Origin: an uncultured Bacillota bacterium
Lineage (GTDB): Bacteria; Bacillota; Clostridia; Christensenellales; UBA1242
DNA: 12,977 nucleotides
Reading direction: 5' to 3'
Assembly (NCBI GenBank): GCA_947088415.1
Contig: CAMUGK010000019.1
Span: 1-12,977, forward strand
In this document: positions 5,637 through 11,255 of the stretch, piece after piece
How positions within the stretch are numbered: the stretch's first letter is position 1
Layout of the letters: the number at the start of each line of letters is the position of its first letter
Notes under the pieces: model-generated
The model's database searches: none
The model's input: only the letters and a program-made list of their open reading frames with translations
Told to the model about the DNA's origin: nothing
Made by a program: the position numbers and the translations under genes

Positions 5637-6419
5637 ATGGATAAGGCAACAAACAATTTAATTAAAGAATTAAAGAGAATAAAAAAAGAGGGGAGCCTCT
5701 TATTTTTGGATAATATAAAAATCATTAATGACGCAATAAGTCATGGCTTGAAACCAAAATATATTTTGGTTGAAAGGGAAGAGTTGAATATTTATAATTG
5801 CGACAATGTTTACAAAGTTGACAAAACGACTATTGACCAACTTTCTGACAGCAAAACACCACAGGGAGTAGTATGCGTTGCAGAATACCTACAACATACA
5901 GTGCAAAAGCCAAAAGATAACTTTTTAGTTGTTGACGGATTACAAGACCCCGGAAACGTTGGAACACTTATCAGAACTGCCTATGCTTGTGGCTTTAATG
6001 AAGTGTTTTTAATTGATAGCGTAAAGGTGACAAACTCAAAACTTGTGCGAAGTAGTGTTGGTGCGATTTTCTTGGCAAAAGTTTATGAAATGAGTAGATC
6101 CGAATTTGTAAATTTTGCTAAGAAAAACAAACTTTGCTTGCTTAAAGCAGATATGGACGGAGAAAATATATTCACAAGCCTAACGCTTGGCGACTGTCTT
6201 ACAAATTCTGCTGAAAACTCAAATTGTAATCAATCAACGCTGAAAAATAACCCTATTGGCGTAGTCATCGGCAATGAAGGACAAGGGGTTAGTGAAGAAA
6301 TAAGCAAAATTTGCTCACTTTCAGTTAAAATCCCAATGCAAGAGGGGATTGAAAGCCTAAATGCTTCAGTCAGTGGAGCAATTATCATGTATGAAATCAA
6401 CAAAAAAAGATTGTCTTAA
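5637..6419 (+). CDS. TrmH/SpoU-family (SPOUT) RNA 2'-O-methyltransferase
   Basis: It transfers a methyl group from S-adenosylmethionine to a ribose 2'-hydroxyl of rRNA or tRNA; the exact target is not readable. Start ATG 5637 (260 residues) is preferred over an in-frame ATG at 5589, because the promoter lies over the longer N-terminus. An N-terminal L30e-like substrate-binding domain occupies about 1-90. The SPOUT domain carries motif 1 DPGNVGTLIRTA (104-115), motif 2 IGNEGQGVSEE (211-221) and motif 3 IPMQEGIESLNASVSGAI (232-249), which form the knotted cofactor site. Between residues 180 and 205, before motif 2, is an Asn/Ser/Thr-rich insertion (TLGDCLTNSAENSNCNQS) beginning within a repeat shared with the rplT 3' end. 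The 3' end of this gene is duplicated downstream (6793-6844). Confidence 0.93.
   Translation: MDKATNNLIKELKRIKKEGSLLFLDNIKIINDAISHGLKPKYILVEREELNIYNCDNVYKVDKTTIDQLSDSKTPQGVVCVAEYLQHTVQKPKDNFLVVDGLQDPGNVGTLIRTAYACGFNEVFLIDSVKVTNSKLVRSSVGAIFLAKVYEMSRSEFVNFAKKNKLCLLKADMDGENIFTSLTLGDCLTNSAENSNCNQSTLKNNPIGVVIGNEGQGVSEEISKICSLSVKIPMQEGIESLNASVSGAIIMYEINKKRLS
6176..6196. repeat. Copy 2 of the 21-base repeat, inside the methyltransferase coding sequence
   Basis: AAGCCTAACGCTTGGC plus GACTG, 20/21 identical to 4448-4468. Further, looser similarity follows in both copies (CTGAAAACTCAAATT here; CTGAAAGTTCAATT there, then CAACGCT in each). It encodes the start of the low-complexity insertion that separates the substrate side from SPOUT motif 2. 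Confidence 0.75.
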
Positions 6420-6432
6420 TCGGCAATCTTTT
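6348..6432. repeat. 3' end of trmH plus terminator, parent copy of a duplication
   Basis: Two blocks of this segment recur at 6793-6844: the 25 bases 6348-6372 and the 28 bases 6405-6432. The intervening 32 bases are missing in the second copy. The parent copy is coding (SPOUT motif 3 and C-terminus) plus terminator. Confidence 0.85.
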
Positions 6433-6434
6433 TT
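6402..6434. terminator. Bidirectional terminator of the TrmH-family gene and the minus-strand gene
   Basis: AAAGATTG (6406-6413) pairs with CAATCTTT (6424-6431), flanked by an A run on the left and a T run on the right, so it works on either strand. The stop codon of the methyltransferase lies in the loop. Confidence 0.8.
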
Positions 6435-6435
6435 A

Positions 6436-6687
6436 TTAAAAATCTAATCTTTCTTTCTCTTCCTGTTTAGCCTTTGGCAAAACTTCACTTTTCACATAAT
6501 ATTTTGGTGATACTGAGAAGCCATCTTCTGCAAAATAACGATCTCTATTATAATCATAATGCAGATCTTTTAATACACCACAATCATTATACTTGATAGT
6601 ATCCGGCAAAACAAAAGTTTTTGTTACTATCTCTATAGCTTCAAACTCTGGTAATCTCAATTCTTGTTCTAATTTTACAAATGGCAT
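6436..6687 (-). CDS. Small hypothetical protein, degenerate relative of the LRR gene next to it
   Basis: The protein has 83 residues (MPFVKLEQELRLPEF...KERLDF), is cytoplasmic by appearance, and has no signal peptide. The segment ELRLPEFEAIEI..TKTFVLPDTIKYND resembles residues 39-75 of the neighbouring LRR protein (ELRLPEVIEEL..IKEVVLPQSLKKIDD) with a deletion of about ten residues. After that it has no leucine-rich repeats and ends in a Tyr-rich, then Lys/Glu-rich tail. It has its own near-consensus promoter and a strong AAGGAGG Shine-Dalgarno eight bases before the ATG, so it is probably expressed. The promoter region is also similar to that of the neighbouring gene, which supports origin by duplication followed by loss of the repeats. 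Function unknown. Confidence 0.65.
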   Translation of the reverse strand: MPFVKLEQELRLPEFEAIEIVTKTFVLPDTIKYNDCGVLKDLHYDYNRDRYFAEDGFSVSPKYYVKSEVLPKAKQEEKERLDF

Positions 6688-6717
6688 AAAATTTACCTCC
6701 TTCTTTATGCTAGCCTA

Positions 6718-6746
6718 ATTTTACCACAAATTTTTCATTCTGTCAA
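6718..6746 (-). promoter_or_regulatory. Promoter of the 83-residue minus-strand gene
   Basis: On the minus strand, TTGACA (6746-6741), a 17-base spacer and TAAAAT (6723-6718). The start is expected near 6711, giving a leader of about 25 bases that carries AAGGAGG. Confidence 0.8.
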
Positions 6747-6768
6747 TACCCAAATTTCAACAAATTTT
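6742..6768. repeat. Duplicated upstream region, copy 1
   Basis: GTCAATACCCAAATTT plus CAACAAATTT resembles 7436-7461 (GTCAATATCCAAATTT plus AACAAATTT), differing by one substitution and one base of length. In both copies it covers the -35 of a minus-strand LRR-type gene and the sequence upstream of it. Confidence 0.7.
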
Positions 6769-6792
6769 TATTAGTTTGTAGTCAGATAGGGT

Positions 6793-6844
6793 ATTGAAAG
6801 CCTAAATGCTTCAGTCAAAAGATTGTCTTAATCGGCAATCTTTT
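6793..6844. repeat. Partial duplicate of the trmH 3' end and terminator
   Basis: The 25 bases 6793-6817 equal 6348-6372 of the methyltransferase gene, and 6817-6844 equal 6405-6432, so this copy is the same segment with an internal deletion of about 32 bases. It is non-coding here. It keeps the AAAAGATTG/CAATCTTTT stem, which probably acts as a weak terminator for the minus-strand LRR gene whose stop codon touches it. Confidence 0.88.
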
Positions 6845-7385
6845 ATTCATTTTCGGTTGTCAATTTAAAATCTCCACAATCTTCAAAAGCACTCTTTGCA
6901 ACATGTGTTAATTTTTTAGGCAACTGTACATTTCTCAAATTTGCACAACCATAAAAGGCTTCAGCTTTTATTGATTGGCAACCATGTATAACAACTTCAT
7001 TTAAAGAACAACATCTTCTAAATGCAGATTCTCTAATAACTTGCAAAGTTTTAGGAATTTCTACTCTCTGAATATTAGCATATGCAAATGCATGATCACC
7101 AATTTCTAACAAGCCATTATTAAATACAAGTTTAGAAAATGCAGTTTCTTCAAATGCACAATCATCTATTTTCTTTAAACTTTGAGGTAAAACAACTTCT
7201 TTAATAGATAATGGTATTCCATCAAAATCTCCTTGATTAAGTTCTTCAATGACCTCTGGGAGACGAAGTTCATATTCCTCATTCTCCTCAATAAATTGAC
7301 ATGGACGTTGCGTGCCTAACTTAAAAAATGCTGTAGGTTGACCTTGAATTAAAATTTCACATATTTTTGTTTTTATTTCAGCCAT
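6843..7385 (-). CDS. BspA-like leucine-rich repeat protein
   Basis: The protein has 180 residues, with an N-terminal non-repeat part (about 1-60) and then five repeats of 22-23 residues of the BspA/LRR_5 type: 61-83, 84-105, 106-127, 128-149 and 150-172. Each has the pattern v.lP..l..I...AF..c..L. There is no signal peptide or membrane span, unlike the surface-exposed BspA proteins, so it is probably cytoplasmic. Such repeats serve protein-protein contacts; the partner is unknown. It has its own promoter (7412-7440) and an AAGGAG Shine-Dalgarno five bases before the ATG. The gene lies between the decayed copy of the trmH tail and yebC, and is divergent from yebC. The short neighbour at 6436-6687 looks like a shortened paralogue. 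Confidence 0.85.
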   Translation of the reverse strand: MAEIKTKICEILIQGQPTAFFKLGTQRPCQFIEENEEYELRLPEVIEELNQGDFDGIPLSIKEVVLPQSLKKIDDCAFEETAFSKLVFNNGLLEIGDHAFAYANIQRVEIPKTLQVIRESAFRRCCSLNEVVIHGCQSIKAEAFYGCANLRNVQLPKKLTHVAKSAFEDCGDFKLTTENE

Positions 7386-7411
7386 AATTACTCCTTGTTT
7401 TTAACATTTCT

Positions 7412-7440
7412 ATTTTAACATACTTTACATTTGAAGTCAA
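7412..7440 (-). promoter_or_regulatory. Promoter of the LRR gene
   Basis: On the minus strand, TTGACT (7440-7435), a 17-base spacer and TAAAAT (7417-7412). Spacing and the flanking sequence match the promoter of the 83-residue gene, consistent with duplication of the whole unit. Confidence 0.8.
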
Positions 7441-7461
7441 TATCCAAATTTAACAAATTTC
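7436..7461. repeat. Duplicated upstream region, copy 2
   Basis: Counterpart of 6742-6768. It sits between the back-to-back promoters of the LRR gene and yebC. Confidence 0.7.
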
Positions 7462-7471
7462 TTTCATTCAC

Positions 7472-7499
7472 TTGACAAGGATTTGTGATTTGTTATATT
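7472..7499 (+). promoter_or_regulatory. Promoter of yebC
   Basis: TTGACA (7472-7477) and TATATT (7494-7499) with a 16-base spacer. It gives a short leader of about 30 bases containing AGGAGG at 7523-7528. Confidence 0.75.
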
Positions 7500-7535
7500 A
7501 TTAATCAGAAAGATTTTTTACTAGGAGGATTAAAC

Positions 7536-8267
7536 ATGTCAGGACATTCAAAATGGCACAATATTCAAGCAAGAAAGGGCAAAAGTGACGCTGCTCGTGG
7601 TAAGATTTTTACAAAGATTGGTAGAGAAATTGCAGTTGTTGTTAAGGCAGGTGGAAGCGATCCTGTTTCTAACCCAAGACTTCGTGATGTTATTGCAAAG
7701 GCTAAGCAAAACAACATGCCTAACGACACAATTGAGCGTTCAATCAAAAAGGCATCTGGCGAACTTGCTGGTGTAAACTATGAATCTTGCGTTTATGAAG
7801 GTTATGGTGTTGGTGGCTCAGCCGTTATTGTGGAGTGTTTGACAGATAATAAAAACAGAACAGCCGGTGATGTTCGTCATGCTTTTGATAAATTTGGCGG
7901 AAGTTTAGGAAGTAATGGTTGTGTAAGTTATCTTTTCCAACGAAAAGGCATTATTGAAGTTTCACGCGAAAATGTTGACGTTGATGAACTTATGCTTACA
8001 GCACTCGACTTTGGTGCAAAAGATGTTAATGAGTATGACGACAGCCTTGAAATTATTACCGAGCCTAACGATGTTAATAATGTAGCAGAAAGTTTGACAA
8101 AAGCAGGTTTTAAAGTGCTTTCAAGTGAAGTGCAAATGATTCCAGATTCTTATGTTGACCTTGATGAAAGTAAACTTACATCATTCACAAAAATGATAGA
8201 TATGCTTGAAGACAGCGATGACGTTCAAGAAGTTTATCATAATGTAAACATGCCAGAAGAGTGCTAA
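7536..8267 (+). CDS. yebC: YebC/PmpR family protein
   Basis: The 243-residue protein begins MSGHSKWHNIQARKGKSDAA, the family hallmark. ATG 7536 has AGGAGG seven bases upstream; an in-frame ATG at 7485 lies inside the promoter and is rejected. The three-domain family was long described as a transcriptional regulator. More recent work assigns at least some members a role on the ribosome in relieving stalls, for example at proline runs; which role applies here cannot be told from sequence. Landmarks are RLRDVIAKAKQNNMPNDTIERSIKKA (domain 1), YEGYGVGGSAVIVECLTDNKNRT and GGSLGSNGCVSYLFQRKG (domains 2-3). The acidic C-terminus ends DVQEVYHNVNMPEEC. It lies upstream of ruvC, the usual position in Firmicutes, but here it has its own terminator and a small gene intervenes. 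Confidence 0.95.
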   Translation: MSGHSKWHNIQARKGKSDAARGKIFTKIGREIAVVVKAGGSDPVSNPRLRDVIAKAKQNNMPNDTIERSIKKASGELAGVNYESCVYEGYGVGGSAVIVECLTDNKNRTAGDVRHAFDKFGGSLGSNGCVSYLFQRKGIIEVSRENVDVDELMLTALDFGAKDVNEYDDSLEIITEPNDVNNVAESLTKAGFKVLSSEVQMIPDSYVDLDESKLTSFTKMIDMLEDSDDVQEVYHNVNMPEEC

Positions 8268-8280
8268 TAGCACTTTTTTT
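8261..8280 (+). terminator. Terminator overlapping the yebC stop
   Basis: GTGCT (8261-8265), AAT loop and AGCAC (8269-8273), followed by seven T. The stop codon TAA is within the hairpin. The stem is short but has a good T tract. Confidence 0.7.
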
Positions 8281-8345
8281 GCTTTTTTAAGGATTATTAA
8301 CTAAAAGTAAACTTAAAAAATATTCGACAAATTTTATCAAAACTC

Positions 8346-8374
8346 TTGATTTTGTTAAAAAAATGATATATACT
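8346..8374 (+). promoter_or_regulatory. Promoter of the 76-codon gene
   Basis: TTGATT (8346-8351), a 17-base spacer and TATACT (8369-8374). The start is expected near 8381, giving a leader of about 16 bases that is almost entirely Shine-Dalgarno. Confidence 0.75.
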
Positions 8375-8396
8375 GAATTTGTAAGGGGGAGAGGAT

Positions 8397-8627
8397 ATGG
8401 CATATAATCAAACTGAATGGGATAATGAAGATAAATTCGAAAAAGGGGTGGAATTTGCAAAATTATTTTTGCCTGAAGAACCACCAAAAGTTTCAACGCC
8501 TTTACTAATGTTAAAAACCAAAACTCCTGACATCAACAAAATGGCAGAGCCAACTAAAGTTGAACCAGTTCAACTAAGTCTATTTGATTTGCCTAATGTT
8601 AAATGTTGCGAAGGTGAGCAAGAATAA
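8397..8627 (+). CDS. Small protein with a consensus sliding-clamp-binding peptide
   Basis: I do not recognise the family of this 76-residue protein. It is acidic at the N-terminus (MAYNQTEWDNEDKFEKGVEFAKLFLPEE to residue 28), Pro/Lys/Thr-rich in the middle (about 29-58) and probably mostly disordered. Residues 59-63 are QLSLF, a match to the QL(S/D)LF consensus by which polymerases, MutS, Hda and others bind the hydrophobic pocket of the beta sliding clamp (DnaN). The motif lies near the C-terminus, as is common for clamp partners. A strong purine-rich ribosome site (8383-8394), a dedicated promoter and a terminator (8641-8671) make it an independent gene. Location between yebC and ruvC suggests, without proving, a link to replication or repair. 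Confidence 0.75.
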   Translation: MAYNQTEWDNEDKFEKGVEFAKLFLPEEPPKVSTPLLMLKTKTPDINKMAEPTKVEPVQLSLFDLPNVKCCEGEQE

Positions 8628-8640
8628 AATTACATAAATT

Positions 8641-8671
8641 AAATCATAAGTTTTGTGCTTATGATTTTTTT
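8641..8671 (+). terminator. Terminator after the 76-codon gene
   Basis: AAATCATAAG (8641-8650) pairs with CTTATGATTT (8658-8667) around a seven-base loop, followed by T-rich sequence. It separates the small gene from the ruvC promoter 16 bases further on. Confidence 0.85.
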
Positions 8672-8686
8672 ATTATCTATTTTTAA

Positions 8687-8715
8687 TTGACAAATTTTTA
8701 TTAAAATTGTAAAAT
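8687..8715 (+). promoter_or_regulatory. Promoter of ruvC, likely leaderless
   Basis: TTGACA (8687-8692), exactly 17 bases, TAAAAT (8710-8715). The expected start point is at or next to the A of ATG 8722, six bases past the -10, and there is no Shine-Dalgarno. No clostridial-type LexA box (GAAC....GTTC) is seen. Confidence 0.8.
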
Positions 8716-8721
8716 TTAATT

Positions 8722-9213
8722 ATGGTTATTTTAGGAATTGACCCAGGGTATGGAATTGTGGGATATGGCGTGATTGAAACTGATAGATTTAACTATCAAG
8801 TTCTTGATTATGGTGCAATTACAACTCCAAAGGAAGATAGCATTGCGGTGCGACTTCAAGAGATAGAAGAAAATTTGATTTTTCTTTTAGACAAATACAA
8901 ACCCGATGTAGTCGCAATTGAAGAGTTGTTCTATTTTCGCAATCAAACGACAATCATTCCTGTTGCAGAAGCAAGGGGTGTTATAGTCTTGACAGCGCAA
9001 AAATATTGTGGAAATATTTATGAATATACACCACTTCAAATTAAACAAGCATTAACGGGAAATGGTCGTGCCGAAAAAGCACAAGTTCAATACATGGTTA
9101 AATCTATTTTAGGACTTAATTCAATTCCTAAACCAGACGATGCCGCCGATGCTCTCGCAGTCGCAATATGTCATAGTCAAACAAGTAGTGCATTAAACAA
9201 CAACTTTGTTTAA
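8722..9213 (+). CDS. ruvC: Crossover junction endodeoxyribonuclease RuvC
   Basis: RuvC is a dimeric nuclease that cuts Holliday junctions symmetrically in the RuvABC resolvasome. The 163-residue protein is full length. The acidic metal-binding residues are visible: Asp in LGIDPGYG (residue 7 region), Glu in VVAIEELFYFRN, and two Asp in PDDAADALAVAICH near the C-terminus. The ATG at 8722 matches the family start (MVILGIDPG) and lies six bases after a consensus -10, so the mRNA is probably leaderless. The gene is followed by about 227 bases of stacked hairpins before ruvA, which is unusual for a cluster that is often tightly packed, so ruvC and ruvAB may be expressed at different levels. Confidence 0.96.
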   Translation: MVILGIDPGYGIVGYGVIETDRFNYQVLDYGAITTPKEDSIAVRLQEIEENLIFLLDKYKPDVVAIEELFYFRNQTTIIPVAEARGVIVLTAQKYCGNIYEYTPLQIKQALTGNGRAEKAQVQYMVKSILGLNSIPKPDDAADALAVAICHSQTSSALNNNFV

Positions 9214-9440
9214 CTTTTTAGTAATACTTTTCTTAAAAAGAAAAGTATTTAAAAGAAACATAATTTGCGATTTTCGAATAACTTTATTCTTCAAATCGCA
9301 AATAAACCTTTTGACTTATTTTTTAAAGAATAAGCAAAAATCAACAATTTGCATTTCACAAAGTGAAAGGTAAATGGTTAAGTGTTCTTTTGCTTCTTTT
9401 CTATAAAGAAAAGAAGGTAAATTATTTTTTAGGAGAAAAT
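9214..9440. repeat. Array of five hairpins between ruvC and ruvA
   Basis: The stems, in order, are: AATACTTTTCTT/AAGAAAAGTATT (9223-9249, perfect, 3-base loop); ATTTGCGATTT/AAATCGCAAAT (9263-9303, with further inner pairing); CTTATT/AATAAG (9315-9334); TTTCAC/GTGAAA (9354-9368); and CTTCTTTTCT/AGAAAAGAAG (9393-9416, 4-base loop). The first and last share the core of the palindromes at 1808-1834 and 12951-12975. None has a long T tract, so they are not classical terminators. They may protect or process the ruvC-ruvA transcript, or be remnants of mobile palindromes. No coding frame here is credible. Confidence 0.75.
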
Positions 9441-10028
9441 ATGATTTCATTTTTGAAAGGAATAATTGAAGAAAAGAGCGAAAACACAATCTTTATTGAC
9501 GTCAATGGCGTAGGTTATGAAGTTGGAGTTTCTTCAAACTCAATGGCTTGCTTACCTGTTGGCGAATCAACCAAAATTTACACATATTTGGCAGTTCGTG
9601 AAGATGGCGTTTCGCTTTATGGTTTTGCGAATAAAGAAGAAAGAGATGTTTTTAATAAACTTATATCTGTAAGTGGAATTGGGCCAAAGGTTGCAATTGG
9701 CATTTTGTCTGGCATGAAACTAAGCGACCTTTGCATTGCAATTGCAAAACAAGATATCAAGATGTTGTCAACTATTAAAGGTTTAGGCAAAAAAACTGCT
9801 GAACGTCTTGCTGTTGAACTTAAAGATAAGATTGATGTTTTAGGCAATGCCGAAGAAACTAGTTTCGCCGTTGAATTTAATGAAGATGCAGTTCAAATGG
9901 CAACCGATACTCTTATTTCACTTGGCATAAATAAAAACGATGCATACACTTTGGCAAGAAGTTATGCAAGCAAAGATGCAAGTGCCGAAGAGATAATTTC
10001 AAAAGCGTTAAGGGGGTATAAAGGATGA
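9441..10028 (+). CDS. ruvA: Holliday junction branch migration protein RuvA
   Basis: RuvA tetramers clamp the four-way junction and load RuvB. Start ATG 9441 is preceded by AGGAG (9431-9435) and matches the family N-terminus (MISFLKGIIEEK). The longer frame from 9363 is hairpin DNA. The protein has 195 residues: an OB-fold domain (1-63) with the acidic pin Glu54-Asp55 in VREDGVSLYGF, two helix-hairpin-helix motifs (SVSGIGPKVAIGILS about 76-90, and TIKGLGKKTAERLAVELKDK 111-130), a linker, and the RuvB-binding domain III (about 148-195). The stop overlaps the ruvB start in an ATGA, so the two are translationally coupled. Confidence 0.97.
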   Translation: MISFLKGIIEEKSENTIFIDVNGVGYEVGVSSNSMACLPVGESTKIYTYLAVREDGVSLYGFANKEERDVFNKLISVSGIGPKVAIGILSGMKLSDLCIAIAKQDIKMLSTIKGLGKKTAERLAVELKDKIDVLGNAEETSFAVEFNEDAVQMATDTLISLGINKNDAYTLARSYASKDASAEEIISKALRGYKG

Positions 10029-11056
10029 TAGAAAGCAATAAAGATAAAGACCTTGGCAACAATCGTTTTATCACAAGCACAAAAAACTTGACTGATGCTG
10101 AAATTGAAAACTCACTTCGTCCAACATCCTTTGCCGAATATATGGGGCAAGATAAAGTTAAAGAACAACTTTCAGTTTATATCCAAGCCGCAAAATCAAG
10201 AAAAGAAAGTTTAGACCATGTTTTACTTTATGGACCACCAGGGCTTGGCAAAACAACTCTATCTCACATTATTGCCAATGAAATGGGCAGTCAATTTAAG
10301 GTTACTTCTGGCCCAGCAATTGAACATGCTGCAGACCTTGCGGCAATACTTACTAATCTCAATCAAAATGATGTTTTATTTATTGATGAAATTCATAGAT
10401 TAAATAAAACAGTTGAAGAAATTTTATATCCTGCCATGGAAGACTTTGCACTTGACTTTATCGTTGGCAAAGGCCCTTCGGCAAGAAATATGCGACTTAA
10501 AATTAAACCTTTCACTCTCATCGGCGCAACGACAAGGGCAGGTATGCTTACAAATCCACTTCGTGACCGCTTTGGCGTAATCTGTCGACTTGAACTTTAT
10601 TCAACTGAAGAACTTAAGGTTATCATTAAACGTTCAGCCAAAATTTTGGGTGCAGAGATTCATGATGATGCTTGCACAGAGATTGCAAAACGCTCACGTG
10701 GAACACCACGTATTGCAAATAGACTTCTTAAACGCGTCCGTGATTATGCACAAGTATCAAACGCAGGCGTAATCACAAAAGAGATTGCAAACAGCACGCT
10801 TGCCAAAATGGAAATAGACGAACTAGGCCTTGATACAATCGACAGAAAGATTTTGCTTGCAATTATAGATAAGTTTGGTGGCGGGGCAGTAGGTCTTGAC
10901 ACACTCGCAGCCACAATAAGTGAAGATGCCACAACAATCGAAGATGTTTATGAGCCATACTTATTGCAACTCGGCTTTATCTCCCGCACACCACGCGGTA
11001 GAGTTGCCTTAGAGCCAGCATATAAACATTTGGGAAAAGAATATTTTGTGAAGTAG
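10025..11056 (+). CDS. ruvB: Holliday junction branch migration helicase RuvB
   Basis: RuvB is the AAA+ motor: its hexameric rings pump DNA through the RuvA-bound junction using ATP. The protein has 343 residues, full length. Walker A is GPPGLGKT (70-77), Walker B LFIDEIH (118-124), sensor 1 GATTR (167-171), NPLRDRFG (177-184) holds the arginine-finger region, sensor 2 is in RGTPRIANRLL (225-235), and a C-terminal winged helix ends in GFISRTPRGRVAL (317-329). The start ATG overlaps the ruvA stop, with AGGGGG eight bases upstream inside ruvA. Behind it lies a decayed NUDIX gene and not the queA gene that is often adjacent in Firmicutes. Confidence 0.98.
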   Translation: MIESNKDKDLGNNRFITSTKNLTDAEIENSLRPTSFAEYMGQDKVKEQLSVYIQAAKSRKESLDHVLLYGPPGLGKTTLSHIIANEMGSQFKVTSGPAIEHAADLAAILTNLNQNDVLFIDEIHRLNKTVEEILYPAMEDFALDFIVGKGPSARNMRLKIKPFTLIGATTRAGMLTNPLRDRFGVICRLELYSTEELKVIIKRSAKILGAEIHDDACTEIAKRSRGTPRIANRLLKRVRDYAQVSNAGVITKEIANSTLAKMEIDELGLDTIDRKILLAIIDKFGGGAVGLDTLAATISEDATTIEDVYEPYLLQLGFISRTPRGRVALEPAYKHLGKEYFVK

Positions 11057-11065
11057 GGAGTTTAT

Positions 11066-11255
11066 ATGAAAAAAGTTGCAGATAAAGAAGAATTGCTTAG
11101 AATTTTAAATGAAGATGAAACTCTTACTGATACTTTTGAAAAGAGAAGCGTTGTTCATAAAAAAGGACTTTGGCATCAGCATTTTTGACTTTAAATAGCA
11201 GGGGTGGGATTTTAACACAAAGAAGAAGAAAATCCAAAAAAAAATACATTTTTAG
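11066..11255 (+). pseudogene. Remnant of a NUDIX hydrolase gene with two frameshifts
   Basis: An ATG at 11066 behind GGGAG opens a frame (MKKVADKEELLRIL...FEKRSVVHKK) that runs only 43 codons. The N-terminal pattern of IPP-isomerase-like NUDIX proteins (R..vH..GLWH...h.wiLNs.G.iLlQ.R) continues only by changing frame twice: GLWHQH lies in a second frame from 11164, and FLTLNSRGGILTQKKKK in a third from about 11181, ending at TAG 11253-11255. The NUDIX box itself (GX5EX7REUXEEXGU) is absent, so the catalytic part has been deleted. The shifts fall in an A run and a T run, typical sites for indels. The 80 bases from here to the deformylase start hold no assignable gene; one frame ends with TAA 11332-11334 on the ribosome site. 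Confidence 0.7.

Noticed and set aside
7485..7535. Longer YebC start
   Set aside because: It overlaps the promoter -10. The family N-terminus MSGHSKWHNIQ begins at 7536 behind AGGAGG.
8287..8496. 69-codon minus-strand open frame overlapping the clamp-motif gene
   Set aside because: It runs opposite a gene with promoter, ribosome site and terminator, and its own start lacks these. Composition looks like antisense A/T-rich DNA.
8628..8721. LexA/SOS box controlling ruvC
   Set aside because: No GAAC....GTTC type site is visible around the promoter.
9363..9440. N-terminal extension of RuvA
   Set aside because: It translates hairpin DNA. The family start and Shine-Dalgarno are at 9441.
9214..9440. 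CRISPR array or tandem repeat between ruvC and ruvA
   Set aside because: The hairpins differ from one another, with no constant direct repeat or regular spacing.
11066..11197. Functional 43-codon protein from ATG 11066
   Set aside because: Family sequence continues in other frames beyond it, so the short frame is a product of frameshifts, not a gene in its own right.
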